Shown: positions 31,769 through 40,402, counted from the stretch's first letter. The stretch is DNA of 40,415 nucleotides from Sphingomonas sp. dw_22 (GCF_018449795.1 NZ_JAAVVE010000041.1:1-40415); one strand, 5' to 3'. Notes: generated by a model from the letters alone, not told the origin. Program-made: numbers and translations.

Positions 31769-32131
31769 TTAAATGCACCCTTGAGCGGCTCGTTCCACCT
31801 TCCTATCCATACCAAGCATCGGTCCGGACTTTTTGTGCATCGTGATTGCCGATCCCGTGCCTCGCTCGTCAACATCAAGTACTATCACGGCATCTGACGT
31901 TTCGCCAAACGTAAATGCCGTTCCGGAAACTTTCGGTTGCGTGGACCAATATAGAGACTTGCTACCAGAGAGAGCCTCCGAAATACACCCAGACACCTGC
32001 TTCTCACTTTTTGGAGATTCCAGGATCAACGATGCAGGTTTTGCTCGCAACTCGCCGCTTGAAGCACAACTGCCAAGCACGAAGAGAAGAGCCATATTGA
32101 GAGCTTGGGCCAACTTCCCTTTACGCATCAT
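31769..32131 (-). CDS. small lipoprotein, unknown
   Basis: 120 aa with a lipobox (LLFVLGSC), so lipid-anchored in the envelope. The mature part includes QVSGCISEALSG and ends in a Cys (AAQGCI). AAGGGA precedes ATG 32131. Base composition is lower in GC than in neighbouring genes, a sign of transfer. It overlaps the upstream 73-aa ORF by 11 bp. No family recognised. Confidence 0.68.
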   Translation of the reverse strand: MMRKGKLAQALNMALLFVLGSCASSGELRAKPASLILESPKSEKQVSGCISEALSGSKSLYWSTQPKVSGTAFTFGETSDAVIVLDVDERGTGSAITMHKKSGPMLGMDRKVERAAQGCI

Positions 32132-32342
32132 TTTGTCCCTTCCATGCATTGCAATTTTGAAACGGTTCCATCGCCCGAAGCGGAGCTTTCACCGTGCTAC
32201 CTGCTGCGGAAGATCCTTCAAACATGCACCGGCCCGAGCGTTGAACGATAATGCGCCGACGGCCCTCAGGATAGGGTTTGTTTGACCAAACCCAATGCCC
32301 ATATGCGCAGTCCCGACAGTTTTCTGGAGGATAAGTTGGCAT
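32121..32342 (-). CDS. small Cys-rich ORF upstream of the lipoprotein
   Basis: 73 aa: MPTYPPENCRDCAYGHWVWS at the N-terminus, then GRCMFEG and FQNCNAWKG. The CxxC plus two further cysteines recall a small zinc-binding protein. It overlaps the lipoprotein start by 11 bp (its TAA lies within the first codons), so translation may be coupled. The ribosome site is poor. Reading frame and Cys pattern look real but are not proven. Confidence 0.48.
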   Translation of the reverse strand: MPTYPPENCRDCAYGHWVWSNKPYPEGRRRIIVQRSGRCMFEGSSAAGSTVKAPLRAMEPFQNCNAWKGQNDA

Positions 32343-32384
32343 CCGCGAAACTCAAATAGCAGTGGTGAGCGCTGGGTATTTTCT

Positions 32385-32418
32385 TTGACAAGTCAATTCT
32401 TAGAGAATTTTCGAAAAT
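32385..32418. promoter_or_regulatory. cluster of three nested AT-rich palindromes
   Basis: TTGACAAGTCAA (32385-32396), ATTCTTAGAGAAT (32396-32408) and ATTTTCGAAAAT (32407-32418) are near-perfect inverted repeats that share ends. The cluster lies in the 144-bp AT-rich gap between the Cys-rich small ORF and uvrD. TTGACA also makes a consensus -35. Possible operator array or integration-associated site. Confidence 0.55.
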
Positions 32419-32486
32419 ACCGCAAATCGTTGACAGTCTTCCTTTAACGTTTTTCGTCCAGACTGCGCAAAAAAGTCGGGCTGTCT

Positions 32487-34796
32487 TCAGTCCAGGCTCA
32501 CGAAACTGTCCATCACCCGCTTGCGCCCGGCGGTCTCGAAATCGATCTCCAGCTTGTTGCCTTCGATCTCGGCGATCAGGCCATAGCCGAACTTCTGGTG
32601 GAAGACGCGCATCCCCAGCGACAGGTCGCTGCGGGGCTTGGCGCCGAAGCTCACCGCCGAGGCGCGGCTTTCCAATACGCGCGCGGGTTCGCGAGTGAAG
32701 GTGCGGGGGGTGAAGCCGCCGCCGGGGTTCTTGGGGTCCACGCCCGCCGCGCGCTGCCAGCCAGGGCCTCGGCCGGTGCCGCGGCCGACATCGGCGAAGG
32801 GATCGGCGCGCTCCGACCAGTTGGCACGCCACAGGCTCTCGCCGCCGGACATGGTGCTTTCCTGCTCGGTGTGCTCGCCCGGCAGCTCGGCGATGAATCG
32901 TGAGGGCAGGCTCGACGTCCACTGGCCGTAGATGCGGCGATTGGCCGCATGGAGGATGGTCGCGCTGCGCCGGGCGCGGGTGATCGCGACATAGGCGAGG
33001 CGGCGTTCCTCCTCCAGCGACGCCAGGCCGCCCTCGTCGAGCGCGCGCTGCGAGGGGAAGATGCCTTCCTCCCAGCCCGCCAGGAACACGGTGTCGAACT
33101 CCAGGCCCTTGGCGGCGTGGATCGTCATGATCGTGACCTTGGGCTCCTCGGCATTGTTCTCATTGTCCATGACGAGGCTGACATGCTCGAGGAACGCGGT
33201 GAGGGACTCATATTCCTCCATCGCGCGGACGAGTTCGTTGAGGTTTTCGAGGCGGCCGGCGGCCTCTGCCGTGCGATCGGCCTGCCACATGGCGGTGTAG
33301 CCGGACTCGTCGAGGATGATGCGGGCCAGCTCGGGATGGGGGAGGGTGTCACCCATGCTCCGCCAGCGGGCGATGTCGCCGATCAGATTGCCTAGGCTGC
33401 GGCGGGCCTGGGGCGTCAGTTCGTCGCTGTCGAGGATGCGGGCGGCGGCGGTGGCGAGGGGGATGCCGGCCGCACGGGCATATTGGTGGACCTTCGCCAG
33501 CGCCTTGTCGCCCAGGCCGCGCTTGGGCGTGTTGACGATACGCTCGAAGGCGAGGTCGTCGGCGGGCTGCGCGACGATGCGCAGATAGGCGAGCGCGTCG
33601 CGGATCTCCTGCCGCTCGTAGAAGCGGAAGCCGCCGATGATGCGATAGGGCAGGCCGATCGCGATGAAGCGGTCCTCGAACTCGCGGGTCTGGTGCTGGG
33701 CGCGAACCAGGATGGCCGTGGCATCCAGCGAGAGCCCGCCGCGCTGGAGGCCCTCGATCTCCTCGCCCACGCGGCGCGCTTCCTCGGGGCCGTCCCAGAC
33801 GCCAAGCACCTTGACCTTCTCGCCGACATCCTTCTCGGTCCACAAGGTCTTGCCGAGGCGGCCGCCATTATTGGCGATCACGCCCGACGCGGCGCCGAGG
33901 ATGTGCGGGGTGGAGCGGTAATTCTGCTCCAGGCGGATCACCTTGGCGCCGGGGAAGTCCTTTTCGAACTTGAGGATGTTCTCCACCTGTGCGCCGCGCC
34001 ACGAATAGATCGACTGGTCGTCGTCGCCCACGCAGCAGATGTTCTTGCGCTCCTGCGCGAGCAGGCGGAGCCAGAGATACTGGACGGCGTTGGTGTCCTG
34101 ATACTCGTCGACCAATATGTAGCGGAAGCGCTGCTGATAGGATGCCAGCACCTCGCGATTGGTCTTGAGGATCGTGAGCATGTGGAGGAGCAGGTCGCCG
34201 AAATCGCAGGCGTTCAGCGTGCGCAGGCGATCCTGATATTGCGCGTAGAGCTTTTGGCCTTGGCCGTTCGCGTAGAGCTCCGACTCGCCAGCGTCGATGT
34301 CCGCGGGGATGAGGCCGCGGTTCTTCCAGCCGTCGATCAGCCCGCCCAGCTGGCGGGCGGGCCAGCGCTTCTCATCCAGGTCGGCGGCGGTGATGAGCTG
34401 CTTGAGCAGGCGGAGTTGATCGTCGGTGTCGAGGATCGTGAAATTGGATTGCAGGCCGACCAGCTCGGCATGGCGGCGGAGCATCCGGGCGCCGATCGCG
34501 TGGAAGGTGCCGAGCCACGGCATCCCCTCCACCGCATCGCCGACGAGTCGGCCGACGCGCTCCCGCATCTCGCGCGCGGCCTTGTTGGTGAAGGTGACGG
34601 CGAGCAGCTCGGACGGATAGGCCTTCCGCGTCCAGAGCAGGTGCGCGAGGCGCGCGGTGAGCGCAGCGGTCTTGCCGGTGCCAGCTCCCGCCAGGACGAG
34701 CACGGGGCCTTCGGTGGTGAGCACGGCTTCGCGCTGAGGGGCGTTCAGGCCCGCAAGATAGGGGGCGTCTTCAGGAGTGGGCGCGGGGAGACTCAT
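32487..34796 (-). CDS. uvrD: DNA helicase II
   Basis: 769 aa SF1 3'-5' helicase acting in nucleotide-excision and mismatch repair. Motifs: Walker A AGAGTGKTAALTAR, TFTNKAAREMRERV, DEYQDTN (motif II), GDDDQSIYSWRGA (III), EQNYRS (IV), MTIHAAKGLEFDTVFLAGWE (V) and EEERRLAYVAITRAR (VI). The C-terminal Tudor-like domain (GMRVFHQKFGYGLIAEIEGN) that binds RNA polymerase is present. Start ATG 34796 gives MSLPAPTPEDAPYLAGLN; an upstream in-frame extension has no protein-like character. Confidence 0.95.
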   Translation of the reverse strand: MSLPAPTPEDAPYLAGLNAPQREAVLTTEGPVLVLAGAGTGKTAALTARLAHLLWTRKAYPSELLAVTFTNKAAREMRERVGRLVGDAVEGMPWLGTFHAIGARMLRRHAELVGLQSNFTILDTDDQLRLLKQLITAADLDEKRWPARQLGGLIDGWKNRGLIPADIDAGESELYANGQGQKLYAQYQDRLRTLNACDFGDLLLHMLTILKTNREVLASYQQRFRYILVDEYQDTNAVQYLWLRLLAQERKNICCVGDDDQSIYSWRGAQVENILKFEKDFPGAKVIRLEQNYRSTPHILGAASGVIANNGGRLGKTLWTEKDVGEKVKVLGVWDGPEEARRVGEEIEGLQRGGLSLDATAILVRAQHQTREFEDRFIAIGLPYRIIGGFRFYERQEIRDALAYLRIVAQPADDLAFERIVNTPKRGLGDKALAKVHQYARAAGIPLATAAARILDSDELTPQARRSLGNLIGDIARWRSMGDTLPHPELARIILDESGYTAMWQADRTAEAAGRLENLNELVRAMEEYESLTAFLEHVSLVMDNENNAEEPKVTIMTIHAAKGLEFDTVFLAGWEEGIFPSQRALDEGGLASLEEERRLAYVAITRARRSATILHAANRRIYGQWTSSLPSRFIAELPGEHTEQESTMSGGESLWRANWSERADPFADVGRGTGRGPGWQRAAGVDPKNPGGGFTPRTFTREPARVLESRASAVSFGAKPRSDLSLGMRVFHQKFGYGLIAEIEGNKLEIDFETAGRKRVMDSFVSLD

Positions 34797-34810
34797 CGGC
34801 GAACAGGTAG

Positions 34811-34835
34811 GGAACGCGAGCGCCGGGAGCAAGTT
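34811..34835 (+). promoter_or_regulatory. weak candidate EcfG-type promoter
   Basis: GGAAC (34811-34815), 16-bp spacer, AGTT. It would serve the small membrane protein at 34884. The match is weaker than the other two candidates and sits in the uvrD leader. Confidence 0.3.
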
Positions 34836-34883
34836 GCTTGCGCGCCCCGACACGGCTAGTCGGGCTGGTGAAGGAGCAAGGCG

Positions 34884-35078
34884 ATGCAGTTGCGCAGCAG
34901 AAGGGTTCGGATCGCGGTCGTGCTGGCGCTCGCCATATTCGCGGCATTCCTCGCCTGGCGGACCAGCCAGCCCTCGGCGCGCAAGCCGGCCTGCGTGCCG
35001 GGGCGCCACGAGGAGAAGGATGCGAGCGGGAAGGTGGTGAAGATTACCCACACGACCTGCACGCCTTCGACGCTTTAG
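34884..35078 (+). CDS. small single-span membrane protein
   Basis: 64 aa. A basic start (MQLRSRRVR) and one membrane segment (IAVVLALAIFAAFLAW) are followed by a short Lys-rich, two-Cys periplasmic tail (PACVPGRHEEKD... THTTCTPSTL). AAGGAG lies 8 nt before the ATG. Unknown function. It lies between uvrD and the phosphate transporter, divergent from uvrD. Confidence 0.72.
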   Translation: MQLRSRRVRIAVVLALAIFAAFLAWRTSQPSARKPACVPGRHEEKDASGKVVKITHTTCTPSTL

Positions 35079-35084
35079 ACGGCT

Positions 35085-35113
35085 TTGTAACGCAATTGTC
35101 ATCATGCTGTCAC
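35085..35113 (+). promoter_or_regulatory. Pho box of three 11-bp direct repeats
   Basis: TTGTAAC (35085-35091), TTGTCAT (35096-35102) and CTGTCAC (35107-35113) are spaced exactly 11 bp apart and match the PhoB half-site (CTGTCAT). It is 27 bp before the transporter start. An upstream ATG at 35104 lies inside the box, so the gene should begin at 35140. In some alphaproteobacteria PhoB represses pit; activation is also possible. Confidence 0.75.
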
Positions 35114-35139
35114 AGGTCGGGGCCAGAGGCCCAAACATC

Positions 35140-36780
35140 ATGGCCACACTCGCAATGGACCAAGCCCCGGCGGCTGAACTGCCCCGGAGCCCGCGATTCG
35201 ACTATAACACGCATCCGCTAGCCAAGCTGCTGTTCGCCGCCATCGTGGTGGGCGGAATGGCCTTTGCCGGCTGGAGCGTGCTGACCGACACGCGGGGGGT
35301 CGGCGAGGAGCTGGCGCTGGGCGTGTTCGCCTTTCTGGGGCTGGCGCTGCTGATCGCGCTCGGCTTCGAGTTCGTGAACGGCTTCCATGATACCGCCAAT
35401 GCGGTGGCCACCGTGATCTACACCAATTCGATGCCCGCCCATCTGGCGGTGGTGTGGTCCGGCTTCTTCAATTTCCTGGGCGTGATGGTCTCGAGCGGGG
35501 CAGTCGCCTATTCGATCATCACGCTGCTGCCGGTGGACCTGATCCTCAACGTCGGCTCCTCGGCAGGATTCGCGATGATCTTCGCGCTGCTGCTCGCGGC
35601 GGTGCTGTGGAACCTCGGCACCTGGTATGTCGGGCTGCCCAACAGCTCGAGCCACACGCTGATCGGTTCGGTGCTGGGCGTGGGCTTCGCCAACCAGCTC
35701 ATCTCGGCCGGTTCGCGCGGCGGCACCGCGGGCGTCGACTGGAGCCAGGCGACCAAGATCCTCACGGGTCTCTGGATGGCGCCGCTGATCGGCTTCGGCG
35801 CGGCGCTGCTGCTCCTGCTCGTCATGCGGATGCTGCTGCGCAACCCCAAGCTCTACAAGGCGCCGATGGACAGCGCGCCGCCGCCCAGGGGCATCCGCGC
35901 GCTGCTGATCTTCACCTGCACCGCGGTCTCGTTCAGCCATGGCTCGAACGACGGGCAGAAGGGCATGGGGCTCATCATGCTGATCCTGATCGGCTGCGCC
36001 CCCACCGCCTATGCGCTGAACCGCACGCTGCCGGCGAGCGCGACGCCCGCCTTCGTCCAGACCGCGAACATGGCCAATGCGGCCTTCGATGCGCGCAGCG
36101 GCGGCCTGGCGATCGCGCCGGAGCAGGCGCGCGGCGTGCTGACCAATGCGCTCCAGCAGCGCAAGGCCGAGGGGCCGCAGGTGTTCGCGGCGCTCGACAG
36201 CCTCTCCAAGGATCTGACCCAGCGCGTGGCGAGCTATGGCTCGCTGAGCAAGGTGCCGGCCGAGGCGACCTCGAACGTGCGCAACGACATGTATCTGGTG
36301 CTCGACACCACCAGGCTCGCGATCAAGAAGCCCGAGGGCTATCAGCCCGCCGAGCTGAAGGCGCTGAAGGACTATCAGACGGACCTCGAGGCCGGCACGC
36401 GCTTCATCCCGATCTGGGTGAAGATCGTCGTCGCGCTGGCGCTGGGGCTGGGCACGATGATCGGCTGGAAGCGGATCGTCATCACGGTGGGCGAGAAGAT
36501 CGGCAAGCAGCACATGACCTATGGCATGGGCGCATCGGCCGAGCTGGTGGCGGCGGGCACGATCCTGGCCGCCGACCACTTCGGGCTGCCGGTCTCGACC
36601 ACGCATATCCTGTCCTCCGGCGTGGCCGGCGCCTCGGTGGCGAGCGGGTCGGGGCTCCAGGCGCGCACGGTGCGCAACCTGGCGCTGGCCTGGCTGCTGA
36701 CGCTGCCGGCGGCGATGCTGCTCTCGGGCGGTCTCTACTGGCTGATGCTGACCGCGGTGAAGGCGTTCGGGCTGCACTGA
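35140..36780 (+). CDS. pit: low-affinity inorganic phosphate transporter
   Basis: 546 aa, about ten membrane segments. PiT signature regions are duplicated: GFEFVNGFHDTANAVATVI near the N-terminus and GASAELVAAGTILAADHFGL near the C-terminus, plus LPNSSSHTLIGSVLG and LPVSTTHILSSGVAGASVA. A large hydrophilic insert sits between the halves (about residues 300-420). It is a metal-phosphate:H+ symporter of the PitA kind. The start was set by the Pho box at 35085-35113. Confidence 0.94.
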   Translation: MATLAMDQAPAAELPRSPRFDYNTHPLAKLLFAAIVVGGMAFAGWSVLTDTRGVGEELALGVFAFLGLALLIALGFEFVNGFHDTANAVATVIYTNSMPAHLAVVWSGFFNFLGVMVSSGAVAYSIITLLPVDLILNVGSSAGFAMIFALLLAAVLWNLGTWYVGLPNSSSHTLIGSVLGVGFANQLISAGSRGGTAGVDWSQATKILTGLWMAPLIGFGAALLLLLVMRMLLRNPKLYKAPMDSAPPPRGIRALLIFTCTAVSFSHGSNDGQKGMGLIMLILIGCAPTAYALNRTLPASATPAFVQTANMANAAFDARSGGLAIAPEQARGVLTNALQQRKAEGPQVFAALDSLSKDLTQRVASYGSLSKVPAEATSNVRNDMYLVLDTTRLAIKKPEGYQPAELKALKDYQTDLEAGTRFIPIWVKIVVALALGLGTMIGWKRIVITVGEKIGKQHMTYGMGASAELVAAGTILAADHFGLPVSTTHILSSGVAGASVASGSGLQARTVRNLALAWLLTLPAAMLLSGGLYWLMLTAVKAFGLH

Positions 36781-36808
36781 GACGCGAACTGCCGGATTTC
36801 GGCGCCGT

Positions 36809-36988
36809 TCAGGCCAGTTGGACGAGCGCGGCGACGACCGCGATTATCGTGACCGCGCCGAGGATGAGGTTGAGCGGCTTCTGCGCGCCCAGCCAGTCGA
36901 CGGCGGCCAACCACCAGCGCTTCAGGCGCGGCTGGGCAGGCCGGCCGTGGCGCGGGATGAGAAGATGATGGCGATGAGGGTCTATCAT
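36809..36988 (-). CDS. small membrane protein with C-terminal span
   Basis: 59 aa: a His/Arg-rich N-terminal third (MIDPHRHHLLIPRHGRP) and a C-terminal hydrophobic segment (LNLILGAVTIIAVVAALVQL). It begins at ATG 36988. A GGCGGG sits close to the start. It is transcribed toward the pit gene and stops 28 bp after it. Likely a small membrane protein; function unknown. Confidence 0.55.
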   Translation of the reverse strand: MIDPHRHHLLIPRHGRPAQPRLKRWWLAAVDWLGAQKPLNLILGAVTIIAVVAALVQLA

Positions 36989-37072
36989 CCCGCCGATATG
37001 GTCCGGGCCGCCGTAAGGATTCGAGAGGGAAGGCGCCCGGTGGCGTGAGGATTCCGTAATGGTTCCGGGGCG

Positions 37073-37237
37073 CTACAGATCGTGCTCCACCAGGCGCAGG
37101 CTGTGCCTGAGGCCGTGGGTGTCGGCGTGGAGATCGGCCTTCACATGATCCACCGGATTCACGAACGCGACCAGCAGGCCGGCGAGCAGCGCGAACACGA
37201 TGGCGAACAATAGGCGCCGTGCTGTCGGTCCGAGCAT
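37073..37237 (-). CDS. 54-aa membrane protein
   Basis: MLGPTARRLLFAIVFALLAG then LLVAFVNPVDHVKADLHADT: one membrane segment and a hydrophilic, His-containing tail (HGLRHSLRLVEHDL). GGGAG lies about 6 nt before ATG 37237. Frame and ribosome site make it a credible small gene of unknown role, perhaps in one operon with the 59-aa protein downstream. Confidence 0.62.
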   Translation of the reverse strand: MLGPTARRLLFAIVFALLAGLLVAFVNPVDHVKADLHADTHGLRHSLRLVEHDL

Positions 37238-37384
37238 CGTCCGTCTCCCTCATGGCGGCGCTGTGTCGTGATCCTTTGATAGCCGCGCGCAACTGTCCTG
37301 CGGATGAACGGACTGGACCTTTTCCGACAATAGGAGAAGGAGAGCCGCTGCCCCGCGCCATCGGGGAGAGGGAGAGGGGAAACC

Positions 37385-38650
37385 GTGACCGTCCATACCG
37401 CACCAGCCGCATCGCATCGCCGCATCCTGTTCGCCAGCCTGGTCGGCACCTCGGTCGAGTTCTACGATTTCTATATCTACGCGACTGCCGCGGCACTCGT
37501 GTTCGGGCCGCTGTTCTTCCCGGCGCAGGAGCCGTGGCTGCAGCAGGTGGGCGCCTATGCCAGCTTCTCGGTCGCCTTCTTCGCGCGGCCGCTGGGCGGG
37601 CTGGTCTTCGGGCATTTCGGGGACCGGCTGGGGCGCAAGTCGACGCTCGTCGCCTCGCTGATGCTGATGGGGCTTTCCACCGTGCTGATCGCCTTCCTGC
37701 CGACCTATGCGATGATCGGCTGGGTCGCGCCGCTGCTGCTGTGCCTGCTGCGCTTCGGCCAGGGACTGGGGCTGGGCGGCGAATGGGGCGGGGCGAGCCT
37801 GCTCGCGGTGGAGAATGCCCCGCCGGGCTGGGCGAACCGCTATGGCAGCTTCCCGCCGATGGGGGCGCCGGTGGGCTTCATCTTCGCCAACGGCTTCTAT
37901 CTGGTGCTGGGGGCGCTGCTCTCCGACGCGCAGTTCCGCGACTGGGGCTGGCGGGCGCCGTTCCTGGCGAGCGCGGTGCTGGTCGGGCTGGGGCTGTGGG
38001 TGCGCCTCAAGCTCACCGAGACGCCCGAGTTCGTCGCGGCGGGCGAGAAGGCCCCGCCGCCGGCCGTCCCGATCGGCGAGCTGCTGCGCGAGCATCCGCT
38101 CCAGACGCTGGCGGGAACGATGGGGACGATCGCCTGCTTCGCGCTCTTCTACATCTCGACGCTGTTCGTGATCGGATACGGCACCAAGGCGCTGCATTAC
38201 GACCGCGAGACCTTCCTGGCGCTGGAGCTGGTCGCGATCCTGTTCATGGCCGGCGGCATCGCGACCGCCGGCATCTGGGCCGATCGGGCGAGCGCGGGGA
38301 AGATGCTGGTGCGCGGCTGCATCGTCACGATCCCGGTGGGGCTGACGATGGCGACCCTGCTGGTGCCCGGATCGCTGCCGAGCGTGTTCGCCTGGCTGGC
38401 CTTCGCGCTGTTCACGATGGGCTTCGTCTATGGGCCGCTGGGGGCATGGCTGCCGAGCCTGTTTCCGGCGCGGGTGCGCTATACCGGCGTGTCGGTGACG
38501 TTCAACATCGGCGGGATCATCGGCGGCGGGCTGACCCCGCTGATCGCCGAGACCTTGGTGAAGCAGGGCGGGCTCGCCTGGGTGGGCTATTACCTGTCCG
38601 GCGCGGCGCTGCTGAGCCTGGTGGGACTGGCGCTGGTGCGGAGGAAATAG
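37385..38650 (+). CDS. MFS transporter, metabolite:H+ symporter (MHS) type
   Basis: 421 aa from GTG 37385 (GAGGGG 6 nt upstream). It has about twelve membrane segments, the family start GTSVEFYDFYIYATAAALVF, and the motif GHFGDRLGRKSTL. MHS transporters (KgtP, ShiA, ProP relatives) take up organic acids or compatible solutes with protons. The substrate cannot be read from sequence. Confidence 0.9.
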   Translation: MTVHTAPAASHRRILFASLVGTSVEFYDFYIYATAAALVFGPLFFPAQEPWLQQVGAYASFSVAFFARPLGGLVFGHFGDRLGRKSTLVASLMLMGLSTVLIAFLPTYAMIGWVAPLLLCLLRFGQGLGLGGEWGGASLLAVENAPPGWANRYGSFPPMGAPVGFIFANGFYLVLGALLSDAQFRDWGWRAPFLASAVLVGLGLWVRLKLTETPEFVAAGEKAPPPAVPIGELLREHPLQTLAGTMGTIACFALFYISTLFVIGYGTKALHYDRETFLALELVAILFMAGGIATAGIWADRASAGKMLVRGCIVTIPVGLTMATLLVPGSLPSVFAWLAFALFTMGFVYGPLGAWLPSLFPARVRYTGVSVTFNIGGIIGGGLTPLIAETLVKQGGLAWVGYYLSGAALLSLVGLALVRRK

Positions 38651-38711
38651 CGTCTTTATCCGGTAATCTGGTTTGCCTAAAGTTTTCCTCTTGTTCACCG
38701 GGAAGGGCGGC

Positions 38712-39866
38712 ATGATCGACAGGCGCAATCTGCTGGGCAGCGGCCTCGCCCTGGCTGCCGCGACGGGATTTCCACGCCGGGCTTTCGCGGACGCGGACCC
38801 GCCCGTGACCAATCCAATTCTGGTCGACAAGGGCCGGGTGTGGATCAGCGCGACGCTGAATGGCAAGGGCCCCTATCCATTCATCGTAGATACCGGCGCG
38901 GTGCTGAGCATCATCGATATAGACTTCGCCAAGAAGGCTGGCCTCTCGGCGACGACGGGAAGACCGATAGCAGGGGTGGGCGGCAAAGTGGCCTACCATA
39001 GCTGGTATATCGCCAAGGAAGTGCGGCTGACCAGCGGCATACGCTTCCAGAACACGCTGTTCGCTGGCATCGCCAAGCGCTTGAGCGCCGAAGCGGTGGG
39101 AACCTTCGGCGCGGGGCTGTTCACCACCTATGACAGCGACTTCGACTTCGCGAAGGGGGAGTGGCGCGCCTGGATCGACGGGCGGCCGAATTTCGACGGA
39201 TTGACGCGCCTGCCGTCGCGCTTCCTGCGGGAGAGAGGGGGCCAGCGTCTCGTTGTGGAGGCATCGATCGACGATTTCGCGGGCGATTTCCTGATCGACA
39301 CCGGTGCGCCGGGCTTGAGCCTGACCGGGCGCGCAGCCGATAAGAGTGGGCTGTGGGACAGCGACAAGCCCTATGCGCCGACACGTGCCCAGGGAATCGG
39401 CGACGGCGACGGCATCCCCGCGCGGATCTATCGCGCCGGGCGGCTGAAAATGGGGCGGTTCGTTTTCGAGAACTCGCTGGTGAAGCTGAACGAGCCGGGC
39501 ACGCGCTCAGTCGGTTGGCAGGACGGCATCATCGGCCTCTCCACCCTATCCTTGCTCAATCTCAGCACCGACGTCTCGGAAGGGGCGCTCTACGCCACGC
39601 CCAACGGCCGCGCGGAGCCGAAGCTGGGCTATCCGCTCTCCGGCCTGTGGATCGACGAGGCGAAGGGACATGTGGTCGTCTCCGATGTCGGCATCGGCAG
39701 CCCCGCGGCGCAGGCCGGCGTGCGGAAAGGCGACGTGCTGCGGGGCGGCGACCTGCAGGCGATGATCCGCGCGATTACGGGCGGTCCGGGCAAGGAGGTG
39801 TCGCTCAAGATCGAGCGCGGCGGCGCCCAGCAGGACATGCGCTATACGCTGAAGCCCTGGTTCTAG
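38712..39866 (+). CDS. Tat-exported double retropepsin with PDZ domain
   Basis: 384 aa. The start MIDRRNLLGSGLALAA carries a twin-arginine-like signal (RRNLL) and an Ala-rich cleavage region (AFADA). Two retroviral-type aspartic protease domains are seen, each with its active-site triad: FIVDTGAVLSIID (about 55) and FLIDTGAPGLSLT (about 195). The C-terminus has a PDZ-like segment (SPAAQAGVRKGDVLRGGDLQ). A single-chain tandem would replace the usual homodimer. It lies directly before rsmD, with the two stops overlapping in CTAG. Substrate unknown. Confidence 0.88.
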   Translation: MIDRRNLLGSGLALAAATGFPRRAFADADPPVTNPILVDKGRVWISATLNGKGPYPFIVDTGAVLSIIDIDFAKKAGLSATTGRPIAGVGGKVAYHSWYIAKEVRLTSGIRFQNTLFAGIAKRLSAEAVGTFGAGLFTTYDSDFDFAKGEWRAWIDGRPNFDGLTRLPSRFLRERGGQRLVVEASIDDFAGDFLIDTGAPGLSLTGRAADKSGLWDSDKPYAPTRAQGIGDGDGIPARIYRAGRLKMGRFVFENSLVKLNEPGTRSVGWQDGIIGLSTLSLLNLSTDVSEGALYATPNGRAEPKLGYPLSGLWIDEAKGHVVVSDVGIGSPAAQAGVRKGDVLRGGDLQAMIRAITGGPGKEVSLKIERGGAQQDMRYTLKPWF

Positions 39867-40402
39867 CCCGCGCGCAGCAGCGTAAGCCGGGCCTTGCCGT
39901 GGACGCGGGTGACGTCCGCGGTGAAGCCGGCGACCTCGACCGTTTCGTCCTTCGCGGTTTCGATGCTGATCCAGGTGGCCGGCCCCGTCCAGCCGAGGCG
40001 CCCGAGCTTGTCGAGCGCCACCGCGCCGGCGCCGGTGCCATAGGGCGGGTCCATCAGGATCAGGTCGAGCGGCTTGGGGGCCGGACCCAGTGCCAGAGCG
40101 GAGGTCGCGCGGACTTCGGCACCGATGGCGCCCAGCTTTGCGATATTGGCCCGGAGCGCATCGAGCGCGGCGCGATCCTGCTCGACGAACAGGCAGGAGG
40201 CGGCGCCGCGCGACAGCGCCTCCAGCCCCAGCGCGCCCGAACCGGCGAAGAGATCGGCGACCGCCAGCTCCTCGAAGCTGCCGATGCGGCTGGTGAGCAT
40301 CGAGAACAGTGCCTCGCGCGTGCGATCGGCGGTGGGGCGCGTGGTGTCGCCCTTCGGCGCCACCAGCGGGCGGCCGCGCCAGGTGCCGGCGATGATGCGC
40401 AT
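39863..40402 (-). CDS. rsmD: 16S rRNA (guanine(966)-N2)-methyltransferase
   Basis: 179 aa, complete. It methylates G966 of 16S rRNA. The start MRIIAGTWRGRPLVAPKGDT then TRPTADRTREALFSML is typical, with ADLFAGSGALGLEALSRGA (SAM-binding) and the catalytic LILMDPPYGTG. It is convergent with the aspartic protease gene; stops overlap by 3-4 bp. Confidence 0.95.
   Translation of the reverse strand: MRIIAGTWRGRPLVAPKGDTTRPTADRTREALFSMLTSRIGSFEELAVADLFAGSGALGLEALSRGAASCLFVEQDRAALDALRANIAKLGAIGAEVRATSALALGPAPKPLDLILMDPPYGTGAGAVALDKLGRLGWTGPATWISIETAKDETVEVAGFTADVTRVHGKARLTLLRAG

Noticed and set aside
35104..35142. An earlier start (35104) for the phosphate transporter
   Set aside because: It lies inside the Pho box; the ATG at 35140 is the better start.
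37250..38866. A 538-codon frame antisense to the MHS transporter
   Set aside because: Same GC-shadow effect; Arg/Gln/His-rich composition.
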